Below are positions 43,176 through 43,230 of a stretch of 43,230 nt of DNA, piece by piece (within the stretch, counting starts at the first letter, position 1; every line of letters begins with the position of its first letter). The stretch is from an uncultured bacterium (GTDB lineage Bacteria > Bacteroidota > Bacteroidia > Bacteroidales > Bacteroidaceae): contig CALZTP010000010.1 of NCBI GenBank assembly GCA_945829115.1, forward strand, positions 1 to 43,230, read 5' to 3'. A program made the position numbers and the translations under genes. Below the pieces are notes generated by a model. It searched no databases. It saw only the letters and a list, made by a program, of their open reading frames with translations, and was not told the DNA's origin.

Positions 43176-43230
43176 GGTGTGTTAGTTCAGTTGGTTAGAA
43201 TGCCAGCCTGTCACGCTGGAGGTCACGGGT
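43176..43230 (+). tRNA. Second tRNA-Asp (GTC), cut by window end
   Basis: Identical to the first tRNA-Asp over all 55 visible bases, starting 41 bp after it, and ending in the T-arm at the window edge. Likely transcribed together with the first copy from the same promoter. Confidence 0.95.

Overview
This window looks like the chromosome of a Bacteroidales bacterium, most likely Prevotella or a close relative. Supporting signs are: Bacteroidetes-type promoters (TTG/TTTG, about 20 bp, TAnnTTTG) upstream of many genes; almost no Shine-Dalgarno sequences; the type IX secretion (T9SS) genes porW and porX; a secreted repeat protein with a C-terminal sorting-type tail; an AAA-ATPase/PD-(D/E)XK protein typical of the phylum; and the gene order ftsX, DUF3098, uppP, truB, queA, folK. 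No transposase, integrase, phage gene or CRISPR array was seen. The species name is inference.

Layout. 0-2.5 kb: one ATPase/nuclease-like gene (minus) and a gene-free stretch with a palindrome cluster. 2.5-7.8 kb: leucine operon on the minus strand, leuA-leuC-leuD-second IPMS/citramalate synthase homologue, closed by a terminator that overlaps the last stop codon; leuB is not here. 8.0-9.6 kb: dnaB (minus), whose last codons are the first unit of a six-copy 16-bp tandem repeat. 9.9-13.0 kb (plus): a membrane histidine-kinase fragment with a phospho-acceptor domain but no ATPase domain, then two nucleobase permeases. 13.2-16.7 kb: a secreted GH51 arabinofuranosidase and a DAACS-family symporter. 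17.0-20.0 kb (minus): a 1002-residue exported protein made mainly of seven exact-length 116-residue repeats. 20.0-21.2 kb: a 1.2-kb gene-free region full of short tandem repeats, with a promoter-like site followed by two hairpins.

21.2-34.4 kb (plus): a long, mostly co-directional cluster for envelope, tRNA and core metabolism: ftsX, DUF3098, uppP, truB, queA, folK, CCA-transferase-like gene, aroA, a small membrane protein, then the T9SS pair porW-porX. 34.7-38.2 kb: tRNA-His with a clear promoter and terminator, then a lipoprotein, a Wzi-family outer-membrane protein and prmA (minus). 38.4-43.2 kb (plus): a Tyr/Trp/Gly-rich secreted protein, a FadL/OmpP1-like porin, recR (TTG start), a small membrane protein, a GNAT acetyltransferase, and two tRNA-Asp genes, the second cut by the window end.

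Two themes cross gene boundaries. First, T9SS: porW and porX would serve or regulate the export machinery, and the 1002-residue repeat protein is a plausible cargo. Second, many gaps carry small tandem duplications (units of 11, 16, 28, 42 and 66 bp), several starting at the 3' end of the preceding gene. The strongest leads for something undescribed are the structured element near 20.6-20.74 kb, the catalytic-domain-less histidine kinase, and the repeat protein.
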